From positions 1 through 38,980 of IMG/VR virus record IMGVR_UViG_3300044846_002022: a DNA stretch of 38,980 nt; one strand, 5' to 3'. Under the pieces are notes generated by a model. The model was not told where the DNA came from. It did not search any database and saw nothing but the letters and a program-made list of their open reading frames with translations. Both the position numbers and the translations under genes were made by a program. Positions 7,511 to 14,815 of the stretch are shown here, piece by piece (within the stretch, counting starts at the first letter, position 1; each line of letters starts with the position of its first letter). The stretch comes from a virus.

Positions 7511-7820
7511 TGTTAATCCTAACCGCATATTTTAATGCATCTACTAGTCTATCCGTTGCTTCTTTAGCTGAATAGTATATATTCTTCTTATCTCTTTCAT
7601 CTTTCTTAACATTAGTATACCAGGAAGCGAGCATTGCAAACTTAGCAGAGTAGGCTTGTAGCTTTACAATTAGTTCAACGCCAGCTGCTGCTGGAACATC
7701 TGGTTTAGAAATTAACTTAGCAACTAGCACTAGAGTTTGAGTTAATTCTTCATCTTGCATGTGATTAGATATTTCATTAAACCCGTTAACTTTATTTAAC
7801 AAATCAGTCGTTGTTTCCAT
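7503..7820 (-). CDS. Hypothetical helical protein, 105 aa
   Basis: No named family is recognised. The protein is largely helical, with a hydrophobic central helix (TLVLVAKLIS, then AGVELIVKLQAYSAKFAMLASWY) and a charged stretch KKDERDKKN before a final helix. It has no cysteines. It lies between the Hjc-like and Cas4-like nuclease genes and overlaps both (17 and 8 bases), so it is probably a partner or accessory of DNA recombination. That role is inferred from position only. Confidence 0.7.
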   Translation of the reverse strand: METTTDLLNKVNGFNEISNHMQDEELTQTLVLVAKLISKPDVPAAAGVELIVKLQAYSAKFAMLASWYTNVKKDERDKKNIYYSAKEATDRLVDALKYAVRINNG

Positions 7821-8103
7821 TTTTCCTCAATTCTTCAAAAACTTCCCATTCAATAACAGCAAGTCTAACCTTTCTATTTCCTTCACCAATAACAAGCATT
7901 AGTGCTGGATTCTTAGACCTATCAACTTTTAAAGTATCAGTAACAATCTTTGCCCAGTTGTCTTGAGTAATAGAAAAGGATTTACTATATTCTTTTACAT
8001 CAACAACAAATTCATCGTCACTGCCATCAGCTTTAACTGCACCTCTACCAGAATTCTTGTGAGCCTTTAGTCCAGCTCTTTTAAGTTCTGCACGTTCACT
8101 CAC
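7804..8103 (-). CDS. Probable Hjc-like PD-(D/E)XK endonuclease/resolvase, 99 aa
   Basis: A small basic protein with the pattern NSGRGAVKADGSDDEFVVD then VKEYSKSFSI, W50 and a later NPALMLVIG strand. The order acidic residue (D30/E31), then D35-x-K37, then a conserved aromatic/Trp helix resembles small PD-(D/E)XK resolvases of the archaeal Hjc type, several of which are phage-encoded. That would act on branched DNA, duplicating the function of the nearby RuvC-like enzyme. The start is GTG at 8103, one base overlapped by the TAG of a 51-residue zinc protein gene. Family assignment is moderate; it could be another nuclease of this fold. Confidence 0.6.
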   Translation of the reverse strand: MSERAELKRAGLKAHKNSGRGAVKADGSDDEFVVDVKEYSKSFSITQDNWAKIVTDTLKVDRSKNPALMLVIGEGNRKVRLAVIEWEVFEELRKNGNND

Positions 8104-8258
8104 TATGCACCTCTTGTAAGTATTACTTCAGACATATGTCTATTTGAGCAAAGCCAGGTTAGCTTCATGTCTGCACTATAAAATCTTGCAATTAGAACCA
8201 GTTGCTTACATGAGTGACAAGAAAATTTTCCTCTATATTCAGAAAAGTTTTTATACAT
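8103..8258 (-). CDS. Tiny zinc-ribbon-like protein, 51 aa
   Basis: A short frame from ATG at 8258 to TAG at 8103. It carries C14 and C17 (FSCHSCKQ) and C37 with H41 (WLCSNRHMSE), a CxxC plus CxxxH set that could bind one zinc ion. Its start overlaps the end of recA by 8 bases and its stop overlaps the next GTG by one base (TAGTG), so it exactly fills the gap between two real genes, the best evidence that it is coded. The function is unknown; nucleic-acid or protein binding is plausible. Confidence 0.65.
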   Translation of the reverse strand: MYKNFSEYRGKFSCHSCKQLVLIARFYSADMKLTWLCSNRHMSEVILTRGA

Positions 8259-9264
8259 CTAGTTTTGCTTCTAAATCTAAAACTCTTTGAGGATCTTCTT
8301 TTAACCATTCAATAACTTTTGCTCTACCCTGAAGTCTTTCTTCTCCAATGGTATACCATGCTCCACCTTTTTGAATAGCTCCAACAAGTTCTGCAGTATC
8401 AACTAAGTCTGCAATCTTATCCACACCCATACATCCTTCTCCATCAAAATAGAAGTCATAAGAACCTGCAACAAATGCTGGACCAGTTTTATTAAAATCA
8501 ACATGCCAGTTAACTACACGACCAATTTTAGATTCAATTATCTTATCTCCTGAAACTATCTTACCTTTGATTGCTTGGTTGTCAGACTCACTTGACCACA
8601 GTTTAACAATTGTGCTGCTAAAGAATTTAACAGCGTGTCCACCAGTTGGTTGATGAGAAGCAAACATTGCACCAATATTATTTCTTTGTTGAGAAATTAA
8701 AACAAGAAGCGTTGGCTTATCATTGTTATTAGCATAGTTAAGCATTTTAACTGCGTTGGTCATATCTCTTGCCTCTGCACCAATCTGCTTAGTATTTTCT
8801 AACTGCTTTAGCTCTTCTGAATCTTTTTCAAAATAGATAGCAGGAAGAAGTGCAGAAATGGAATCAACAATTAAGACATCTACTCCAGCTTTCATTAGCT
8901 GAACTCCAACGTCCACCATTTCATTCATACTCCTAGCGTTTGAATAAATTAGTTGATCTACATCTACTCCAAGTTTTCTTGCCCACTCTGGATCAAAAGA
9001 TGCTTCTGCATCAATCCAAGCACATATCTTTCCATCCTTTTGAGCATCAGCAATCATCTGTAAACAGAATGAAGATTTTCCTGCAGACTTATTTCCCCAG
9101 ATAAGGACTTGACGACCATAACCAAAGCCACCCTTAAGAGCATTGTTTAAACTAATGCTTGGTGTTTTTTGTTTGGTTATTTCAATAGTATTGCCACTTG
9201 TTATTTTCTTACGCAACTTTGGATCTAACTGAGACAAAAAATCATCAAGGTCTATTTTACTCAT
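8251..9264 (-). CDS. recA: RecA-family recombinase
   Basis: A strand-exchange ATPase, 337 residues, that coats single-stranded DNA. Walker A is GNKSAGKSS (57-65), the catalytic glutamate region is DAEASFDPEW (85-94), and Walker B is VLIVDSISALLP (130-141, D134 and S135). The loop region holds QQRNNIG and the helix GGHAVKFFSS, both typical of RecA. It is slightly shorter than bacterial RecA (about 350) and its N-terminal oligomerisation segment is short and acidic. The start ATG overlaps the MazG-like stop by 4 bases (ATGA). With the three nucleases downstream it forms a phage recombination and replication-restart module. Confidence 0.95.
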   Translation of the reverse strand: MSKIDLDDFLSQLDPKLRKKITSGNTIEITKQKTPSISLNNALKGGFGYGRQVLIWGNKSAGKSSFCLQMIADAQKDGKICAWIDAEASFDPEWARKLGVDVDQLIYSNARSMNEMVDVGVQLMKAGVDVLIVDSISALLPAIYFEKDSEELKQLENTKQIGAEARDMTNAVKMLNYANNNDKPTLLVLISQQRNNIGAMFASHQPTGGHAVKFFSSTIVKLWSSESDNQAIKGKIVSGDKIIESKIGRVVNWHVDFNKTGPAFVAGSYDFYFDGEGCMGVDKIADLVDTAELVGAIQKGGAWYTIGEERLQGRAKVIEWLKEDPQRVLDLEAKLDV

Positions 9265-9584
9265 GCTAGTAGTCCGTGCATATTTGGTCTTTCTGAATTA
9301 TAGTTAGCTTTGTCTAATAAGTTTTCTTGTAAAGACTCTTTTGTATATCCATCTTCTACAAGACCTGCATATAAATCTAATGTTCTAATAATAATATCTG
9401 CCAGCTCTCTAACAACAGCACGGTCACCTTGGCTCTTACGCATAGCTTCTGCTACTTCTGCTACCTCAGTTGTTACCATCATCAACTGCTTAAGATAAAA
9501 TATTATTCCATTATTATCATCCCAAAAACCTTTTTCCTTTGCAGTCTTGTGCAAATCATTTGCTAAATTATCTATATCAATCAT
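9261..9584 (-). CDS. MazG-like nucleotide pyrophosphohydrolase
   Basis: An all-alpha NTP pyrophosphatase of the MazG fold, 107 residues. The metal-binding pattern ExxE then ExxD is complete: E40 and E43 (TTEVAEVAEAM), then E60 and D63 (RELADIIIRTLD). These enzymes hydrolyse (d)NTPs or related nucleotides, and phage versions are thought to adjust nucleotide pools or alarmone levels during infection; the substrate cannot be read from sequence. The ATG overlaps the TAA of the polymerase gene by one base (TAATG), so it is translated with the polymerase. Confidence 0.88.
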   Translation of the reverse strand: MIDIDNLANDLHKTAKEKGFWDDNNGIIFYLKQLMMVTTEVAEVAEAMRKSQGDRAVVRELADIIIRTLDLYAGLVEDGYTKESLQENLLDKANYNSERPNMHGLLA

Positions 9585-12500
9585 TAGTTTACTTCTTTCA
9601 ATGTAATAGTTCCTTCTTTTGTTTCGCCAAAATTAATCTTTGCTACTTTTCCAGGCTGGCATTTCATATATCCAGTAGAGAACATTGTTGGAAATACCAT
9701 TACGGCAGTCATTTCTCTTGAACTATCAGCAACAATCATGTTAGCCATTCTTTTTCCAGCCTTAGTAACTCTAGGAGTAAATGATAGCACAAAGTGTTCA
9801 TCAATTGCAAATGGAATCTGCTTATAGTTTAAAAACTTTATAAGAGGATTTTCTTTGTGCTCTTTTAATTCATCAATTGGAATAGCTTCAGAGATTCTGT
9901 TTGCACCTGCAAGAATTAAATAAGTTCTTCCTGGCTCAATCTTAGTTTCTTCATCATCAAAGATTCCAATTACTCCAGTAGAGTCCATAATTTCTACTCT
10001 TGACCAGCCTTTGCCACGCTTAATATTTTTTGCAATACCAAGCAGAACAAACACACCTTGCTCATCAAAGTCTTCTACAAGATCTATGTATGCATAATAG
10101 TGCTGTGGAACGCTTGTATTTAATTCAGGAAGATTTAGATATTCATAAAGGTTATCTCTTACCTTTAGTTCGTCTCTAGGATTATCTTCAAAAGTTAAAG
10201 CACCAATTAAGTCTAATGCTTCTACTGCTCTTGAATTAATCCCACTTCCCTTTTTAATTGCAAAGCTTTTAAACTGTTCTTTAGATTCAAAAGGTCTACC
10301 TGCAATAATTTTACCTGCAACTCCTTCAGAAAGCCACTTTATAGCAGCAAGACCAAACCTAATACCCTTGCCCTCAATCTTAAAGTCTGAATCAGATTCG
10401 TTAATGTGTGGAAGCTTTAAAGATATCCCCATACGCTTTGATTCAATTAAATACTCTGTACGAGCATCGCTATCTTTTTCGCTCTTTAAAAGAGAAAACA
10501 TAAATTCAATTGGGTAGTGATACTTTAACCAAGCAGTCCAGTAAGAAAGTGTTGAGTATGCAACAGCGTGAGACTTGTTAAAAGAATAACCTGCGTGTGC
10601 TTCAAAGTCATGCCAAAGATCTTTTGCTCTAATGCCAATATGCTTTTCTGCATTACTAACAAACTTATCTTTAAAGATGTCAAACTCTTTAGCGTCCTTT
10701 TTCTTACCAATAATCTTACGAACCTTATCAGCCTCAACCATTGTCATTCCACCAAGGACAACACAAGCTTGCATTACCTGTTCCTGATACAATACACATC
10801 CATAAGTATCCTTTAGGTAATCATTCATAGAAGGGTGAATATATTCAACCATCTCTCTGCCATGCTTACGGGCAATGTATGACTTTCCAATCGTATTCAT
10901 AGCACCTGGACGAACAAGGGCGTTTGATGCAACAAGTTCATCAAAATTACTCACTCTCATTTTAACCAAAAGGTTTGTATAAGGAGTTGCTTCACACTGA
11001 AAAACACCCTTTGTACGCCCCTCAGAGAGCATCTCAAAGACTTTCTTGTCATTTAGTGGTATCTGTTTAAGGTTTACATCTGTACCGTGACGTTCTTTAA
11101 TTGTTTTAATAGTCTGGTCAATTACAGTAAGAGTCTTTAAACCAAGTACGTCAAGCTTAATTAGACCAATTTCTGCAGCCTCTTCCATATCTACTGCAAC
11201 TACTGGAATTCTTTCCTTACTTCCTGGTGCAATTCGTGTTTCAAGTGGTGCGTACTTAAAGATTGAATCTTTTGCGGTAACAACACCTGCAGCATGGATG
11301 CCAGTTCCACGAATTCTTCCACGAAGCTGCTCTCCATATTTAACAATTTCAGGATATTTCATTCTAAACCATTGAGCATTGGCTGATCTTGTAAAATCAT
11401 CCCAGCTGTCTACGCCCTTAAGAACTTTGTTAACATCGTTAAGAGGGATGTTAAATGCTCTAGCAACATCTCTTACGACTCCTTTATCTTTAAATGCAAG
11501 AAATGTAGCAATTGATGCAACGTTTTTATATTCACGCTCAAGGTATGCTTTCACTTCATCTCTTCTATCATCTGCAATATCAGAATCAATGTCAGGGAAA
11601 TCATCTCTATCAGGATTAATAAAGCGGAAAAACAAAAGACCATATTCAATTGGATCAATTTCTGTAATTCCTAGTGCATAGCACACTAAAGAACCTGCTG
11701 CTGAACCACGACCTGGACCAACCATGATGCCCTGATCTTTTGCCCAATTAAGCATATTATGAACAACCAAAAAGTAAGGTGAAAAGTTTTTGCTTTTAAT
11801 GATGTCAAGTTCTAAATTTAATCTATCCAGATATTCTTTATTTTCAGAAAGACCTTTTAAAACTAATCCTCTAGAAGCAAGTGCAAAAAGTTCTTCATTT
11901 GGATTTTCAACCTTTATTGGAAGAAGATCTAGATTACTTTTAATAGTATACTCTTCTACCTTGTTTGCAATCTCAACAGTATTTTCATAAATATCTTCAC
12001 GCTTGATTCCCTGTTGCTGCATTGCTGTTTTAATTTCTTCATAAGAAAGTAAGTGGATATCAAAGCTTCTAAAAGACATTATTCTATCTTCACCATACAA
12101 ATAGTCAAGCCTCTTCATAGGGTCTTCAATTTTTGAAGCCTTGTCAAAAGTAGCTTCTTTATTAATCTTTGCATGTGTATTTAAGAGCAACATCATTTCC
12201 TGAATTACCTTTTGACTCTTATCAGAGTGGTGGCAGTCAGGAGTTACTACAGGCTTTACATCATAAATGTCAGCCATTTCTAAAAGTTCTTTGTTTAATT
12301 CTGCAGAGTTGTGTGGCATAACTTCTACATAAAAATCATCACCAAAAGTTTCTTTAAACCATGTCATATGCTTCTTTGCAACAGCATATTCTTTATGCTC
12401 AATTGCTTTTGCAAGAAGTCCACTCATACATGCTGATAAAACTATTACACCCTCTTTATACTTTGATAAGATTTCAAAGTCAATTCTTGGCTTTCTGTAG

Positions 12501-12853
12501 TATCCTTCAGTCCAAGCAAGTTCATTAAGCTTATTTAAATTCTCTAGCCCCTTGTCATTTTTTGCAAGAAGAACGATATGATTATATACCATATCCAAGG
12601 GATCTGTTCTTTCAGACTTATCTCTATTGTCAAATCTGTCTGCAGTTATGTATCCTTCAATACCCAAAATTGGTTTAATACCATTTGCTTTTGCAGCCCT
12701 GTACATAGGTCTGTGACCAGACAGAACGCCGTGGTCAGTTATTGCGATTGCTGATAGTCCGATATCAGAGGCACGTTTTGCATACTCTTCTGGAGTTGCA
12801 ACACCATCCATTAAAGAGTAGTGTGTATGAACGTGTAATGGAACGTAAGTCAT
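9584..12853 (-). CDS. dnaE: DNA polymerase III alpha subunit (DnaE type) with PHP domain
   Basis: The replicative polymerase, 1089 residues, family C. The N-terminal PHP domain (1 to about 270) keeps all nine metal-ligand positions known from proofreading DnaE enzymes: H7, H9, D16, H41, E66, H92, C142, D206 and H208. The polymerase core has PDIDSD with D421 and D423, and LDVLGL with D568 as third aspartate. A helix-hairpin and an OB-type domain follow (about 920-1000, GVFVLLGIAKNIKRGKG). A separate DnaQ exonuclease is not seen in the window, so proofreading may be done by the PHP domain. The start is ATG after AAAGG; upstream is the hairpin terminator that separates it from ssb. Confidence 0.95.
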   Translation of the reverse strand: MTYVPLHVHTHYSLMDGVATPEEYAKRASDIGLSAIAITDHGVLSGHRPMYRAAKANGIKPILGIEGYITADRFDNRDKSERTDPLDMVYNHIVLLAKNDKGLENLNKLNELAWTEGYYRKPRIDFEILSKYKEGVIVLSACMSGLLAKAIEHKEYAVAKKHMTWFKETFGDDFYVEVMPHNSAELNKELLEMADIYDVKPVVTPDCHHSDKSQKVIQEMMLLLNTHAKINKEATFDKASKIEDPMKRLDYLYGEDRIMSFRSFDIHLLSYEEIKTAMQQQGIKREDIYENTVEIANKVEEYTIKSNLDLLPIKVENPNEELFALASRGLVLKGLSENKEYLDRLNLELDIIKSKNFSPYFLVVHNMLNWAKDQGIMVGPGRGSAAGSLVCYALGITEIDPIEYGLLFFRFINPDRDDFPDIDSDIADDRRDEVKAYLEREYKNVASIATFLAFKDKGVVRDVARAFNIPLNDVNKVLKGVDSWDDFTRSANAQWFRMKYPEIVKYGEQLRGRIRGTGIHAAGVVTAKDSIFKYAPLETRIAPGSKERIPVVAVDMEEAAEIGLIKLDVLGLKTLTVIDQTIKTIKERHGTDVNLKQIPLNDKKVFEMLSEGRTKGVFQCEATPYTNLLVKMRVSNFDELVASNALVRPGAMNTIGKSYIARKHGREMVEYIHPSMNDYLKDTYGCVLYQEQVMQACVVLGGMTMVEADKVRKIIGKKKDAKEFDIFKDKFVSNAEKHIGIRAKDLWHDFEAHAGYSFNKSHAVAYSTLSYWTAWLKYHYPIEFMFSLLKSEKDSDARTEYLIESKRMGISLKLPHINESDSDFKIEGKGIRFGLAAIKWLSEGVAGKIIAGRPFESKEQFKSFAIKKGSGINSRAVEALDLIGALTFEDNPRDELKVRDNLYEYLNLPELNTSVPQHYYAYIDLVEDFDEQGVFVLLGIAKNIKRGKGWSRVEIMDSTGVIGIFDDEETKIEPGRTYLILAGANRISEAIPIDELKEHKENPLIKFLNYKQIPFAIDEHFVLSFTPRVTKAGKRMANMIVADSSREMTAVMVFPTMFSTGYMKCQPGKVAKINFGETKEGTITLKEVN

Positions 12854-12874
12854 TTTAACCTTTCAGTTATAAAG

Positions 12875-12899
12875 GGTGGGGGAGGACTTCTCCCCCACC
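12875..12899 (-). terminator. Strong hairpin between ssb and dnaE
   Basis: A perfect 10-base-pair GC-rich stem (GGTGGGGGAG pairs with CTCCCCCACC) with a 5-base loop lies 4 bases after the ssb stop. In the minus-strand transcript it is followed by CTTTATAA, a short and imperfect U-tract, so it may be a partial terminator or attenuator lowering polymerase expression relative to ssb. Confidence 0.75.
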
Positions 12900-12903
12900 G
12901 CAG

Positions 12904-13554
12904 TTACCAATCTACAGAAGTAGATACGGATGGATTGTCAAAGCCAAGAAAGAAAGACTCTTGTTCAGCGTAAGGAACTTCTCTTACAACTGCTTCAAGT
13001 TCTGGAATTTCGTGCTTGGACCAATCAAACTTTTCTTCATCCTGTTTAATTGGAATTAGAATATAGGTTGTCTCAGTTCCCTTGCCATTTCGCTTTAGCT
13101 TCCATGTCATGCCTGAAAGACTTTGCGAATCTTGAACATATTCACGAATTGTATCAAACGTTGCAGACTTTGCAACACCCATGCTCCATACTGCGATGTA
13201 TGGTTCATTAACTCCGTCATCAACTAAAACGTTAATGTAGAATCGCAGACGTGCTCTCCAGCCAGCCTTCATGTCTTTTCTATGCATTTCGCAACCAAAG
13301 CAGCGACCTTCACTTTCAGCAGAACATGCTGCCTTACGCTTATAGTCTTTTGGATTTGTATGCTCAGAAACGACAATGGCAAGACCATTCTTTTCGTCAT
13401 AGCTTGGTGAGTCTCCATCAAGTTCATTTACAAAACGAACAGATACACTCTGATTATCTTCTAGTTTAAGCCACGTTACTCGTGGACCGTTATTTTCAAA
13501 TTTTGGCTTATCTAGCATTGCTTCGATATTCTTTAGCCCTTTTACAATTGCCAT
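12904..13554 (-). CDS. ssb: gp32-like single-stranded DNA-binding protein
   Basis: A 216-residue protein that I assign to the T4 gp32-like SSB group. The key sign is a zinc motif H65, C77, C85, C88 with the spacing H-x11-C-x7-C-x2-C, close to the H-x12-C-x9-C-x2-C of gp32. Around it are OB-fold-like strands (VSVRFVNEL, then ARLRFYINVLVDD and PYIAVWSMG). The C-terminus is acidic and ends in Trp, suited to protein contacts. It has AGGAG 8 bases before the ATG, its own promoter inside the end of the primase gene and a terminator after it, so it is probably strongly expressed. It lies between primase and polymerase. Confidence 0.78.
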   Translation of the reverse strand: MAIVKGLKNIEAMLDKPKFENNGPRVTWLKLEDNQSVSVRFVNELDGDSPSYDEKNGLAIVVSEHTNPKDYKRKAACSAESEGRCFGCEMHRKDMKAGWRARLRFYINVLVDDGVNEPYIAVWSMGVAKSATFDTIREYVQDSQSLSGMTWKLKRNGKGTETTYILIPIKQDEEKFDWSKHEIPELEAVVREVPYAEQESFFLGFDNPSVSTSVDW

Positions 13555-13596
13555 AATATTTCTCCTAATATTTTGTCCTATATGTGGACAGTTTTA

Positions 13597-14550
13597 CTAT
13601 TGTAACACATTTGCTACTAGATCGTCAAATTGTGACACAAACTTTTTTAAATCTTCATCTGATAAATCTGATACATCTTTTACTGACTCTGGCAGACTTG
13701 CGTTTATTGCACTTGAGCCAAGTATGTTAGACAGCTTCTTTGCCATCTCTCTTCCAGCATCATCGTTATCTCCTAAAATAATTACATTATTAAAATACTG
13801 TTTTAATAGTTCTCTTTGTTTGCCTGACACAGAAGCTCCCAAAGTGGCTACAGCGTGTGCCCCTGCCTGTTCTAGGCGTATTGCATCAAAGGATGACTCA
13901 ACAACAAATACCTTGTCAAATCTTTTTGCTCTAAATAAGTTAAACATAGTTTTTGCCTTTGGAAGTCCTGGAGTATTCTTAAATTCTTTGCCCTCTACAG
14001 ACCTTCCAACAAATCCTAAACATATTCCGTCTGGAGAGTGTACTGGGATCGTAACCATATCTTGTGATTCAGAGTATCCAAGTAGATACCTTTCAACGCT
14101 TTGCTTTGTTATTCCTCTGCCAAGATAGTACTGGGCAGCCCTTTGTGAATTGAGTGCAGAAGCATTTAGTCTTTTAATTAATTCAAGATCGAATTCAACA
14201 AAGTCTGGTTTCTTATTAAGCTTTGACTCCATGCTTTCAATGAAATTAATACTCTCTGATTTAGAATCAATCATTCTTGCAGATTCAAAATATGATCTTT
14301 TAGTTACATGCATTATTACTTCAACAAGTGAATGAGACTCTTGACATCCAAAGCAATAAAATAATCCGCTTTCTTTTGAAATTTCTGCAGCAGGAGATCT
14401 ATAGTTATTATGATAAGGACAAAAAATTATAAAGTCAGATTCTACTTCGTAAACTACATCAATACCTGCAGTTAGCAGACTTCTTCTGACTTGATCCTCT
14501 GAGTAGAAGAAGCCATTACTGGCTTGTTTTTGTCTATCCCTGATATACAC
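13597..14550 (-). CDS. dnaG: DNA primase, DnaG type (zinc finger plus TOPRIM)
   Basis: A compact primase of 317 residues that makes RNA primers. The N-terminal zinc finger has C44, H47, C66 and C69 (FCPYHNNYRSP, then LFYCFGC), the CHC2 pattern. The TOPRIM core has E218 in VFVVESSFDAI and D261/D263 in ILGDNDDAG, preceded by QSVERYLLGYS and GFVGRS. No C-terminal helicase-binding domain of cellular size is present. The start is a GTG at 14550, which overlaps the upstream gene by 79 bases; no nearer in-frame ATG, GTG or TTG occurs before the zinc finger. The first 15 or so residues are therefore uncertain. It lies between helicase and SSB in the replication operon. Confidence 0.9.
   Translation of the reverse strand: MYIRDRQKQASNGFFYSEDQVRRSLLTAGIDVVYEVESDFIIFCPYHNNYRSPAAEISKESGLFYCFGCQESHSLVEVIMHVTKRSYFESARMIDSKSESINFIESMESKLNKKPDFVEFDLELIKRLNASALNSQRAAQYYLGRGITKQSVERYLLGYSESQDMVTIPVHSPDGICLGFVGRSVEGKEFKNTPGLPKAKTMFNLFRAKRFDKVFVVESSFDAIRLEQAGAHAVATLGASVSGKQRELLKQYFNNVIILGDNDDAGREMAKKLSNILGSSAINASLPESVKDVSDLSDEDLKKFVSQFDDLVANVLQ
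13599..13628 (-). promoter_or_regulatory. Probable promoter of ssb (TTGACG-N18-TACAAT, extended -10)
   Basis: On the minus strand a TTGACG (13628-13623) is followed after 18 bases by TACAAT (13604-13599), preceded by TGT (extended -10). It lies in the last codons of the primase gene. Initiation about 7 bases downstream would put a small hairpin (TGTCC pairing with GGACA, 13574-13590) at the 5' end of the ssb mRNA, then AGGAG and ATG. Confidence 0.65.
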
Positions 14551-14783
14551 TCTGCTGTTCTCTTTCCTACATATACGCCATATATTGATATTTCAAAATT
14601 AAATGTCTTACCATTATAACTAATTGTAAAGTCTGTGTCAATATCATATCTAGGAACATACCCATCAGATCTCATTCCAGCAATAATCATGTTACGGTAT
14701 TGCTCTTTAAGTCTTACGATGTGGGAGTCGTCATAAATTTCACCATCAAGGCTAAATCTTTTTATTGACTTATGAGCGTACAT
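14472..14783 (-). CDS. Hypothetical protein, 103 aa
   Basis: Not recognised. The sequence begins MYAHKSIKRFSLDGEIYDD, has a helix (SHIVRLKEQYRNMIIAGM) and then beta strands (TDFTISYNGKTFNFEISIYGVYVGK). The last 26 codons are overlapped in another frame by the start of the primase gene. A TGATATAAT lies 7 bases before its ATG with no Shine-Dalgarno, so translation may be leaderless. Position between helicase and primase suggests a role in replication; no motif proves it. Confidence 0.65.
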   Translation of the reverse strand: MYAHKSIKRFSLDGEIYDDSHIVRLKEQYRNMIIAGMRSDGYVPRYDIDTDFTISYNGKTFNFEISIYGVYVGKRTAECISGIDKNKPVMASSTQRIKSEEVC

Positions 14784-14790
14784 ACCATCA

Positions 14791-14799
14791 ATTATATCA
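14791..14799 (-). promoter_or_regulatory. Extended -10 promoter candidate (TGATATAAT)
   Basis: A perfect TGn-TATAAT on the minus strand lies in the 32-base gap after the helicase gene, 7 bases before the ATG at 14783. No good -35 is seen, which extended -10 promoters can tolerate. The same nine bases occur in three other gaps. Confidence 0.45.
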
Positions 14800-14815
14800 A
14801 TGGAATTAACCAGTT

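Noticed and set aside
13574-13590. Hairpin TGTCC/GGACA as a terminator of the primase gene
   Set aside because: Only 5 base pairs and followed by A-rich sequence; it fits better as a 5' leader hairpin of ssb.
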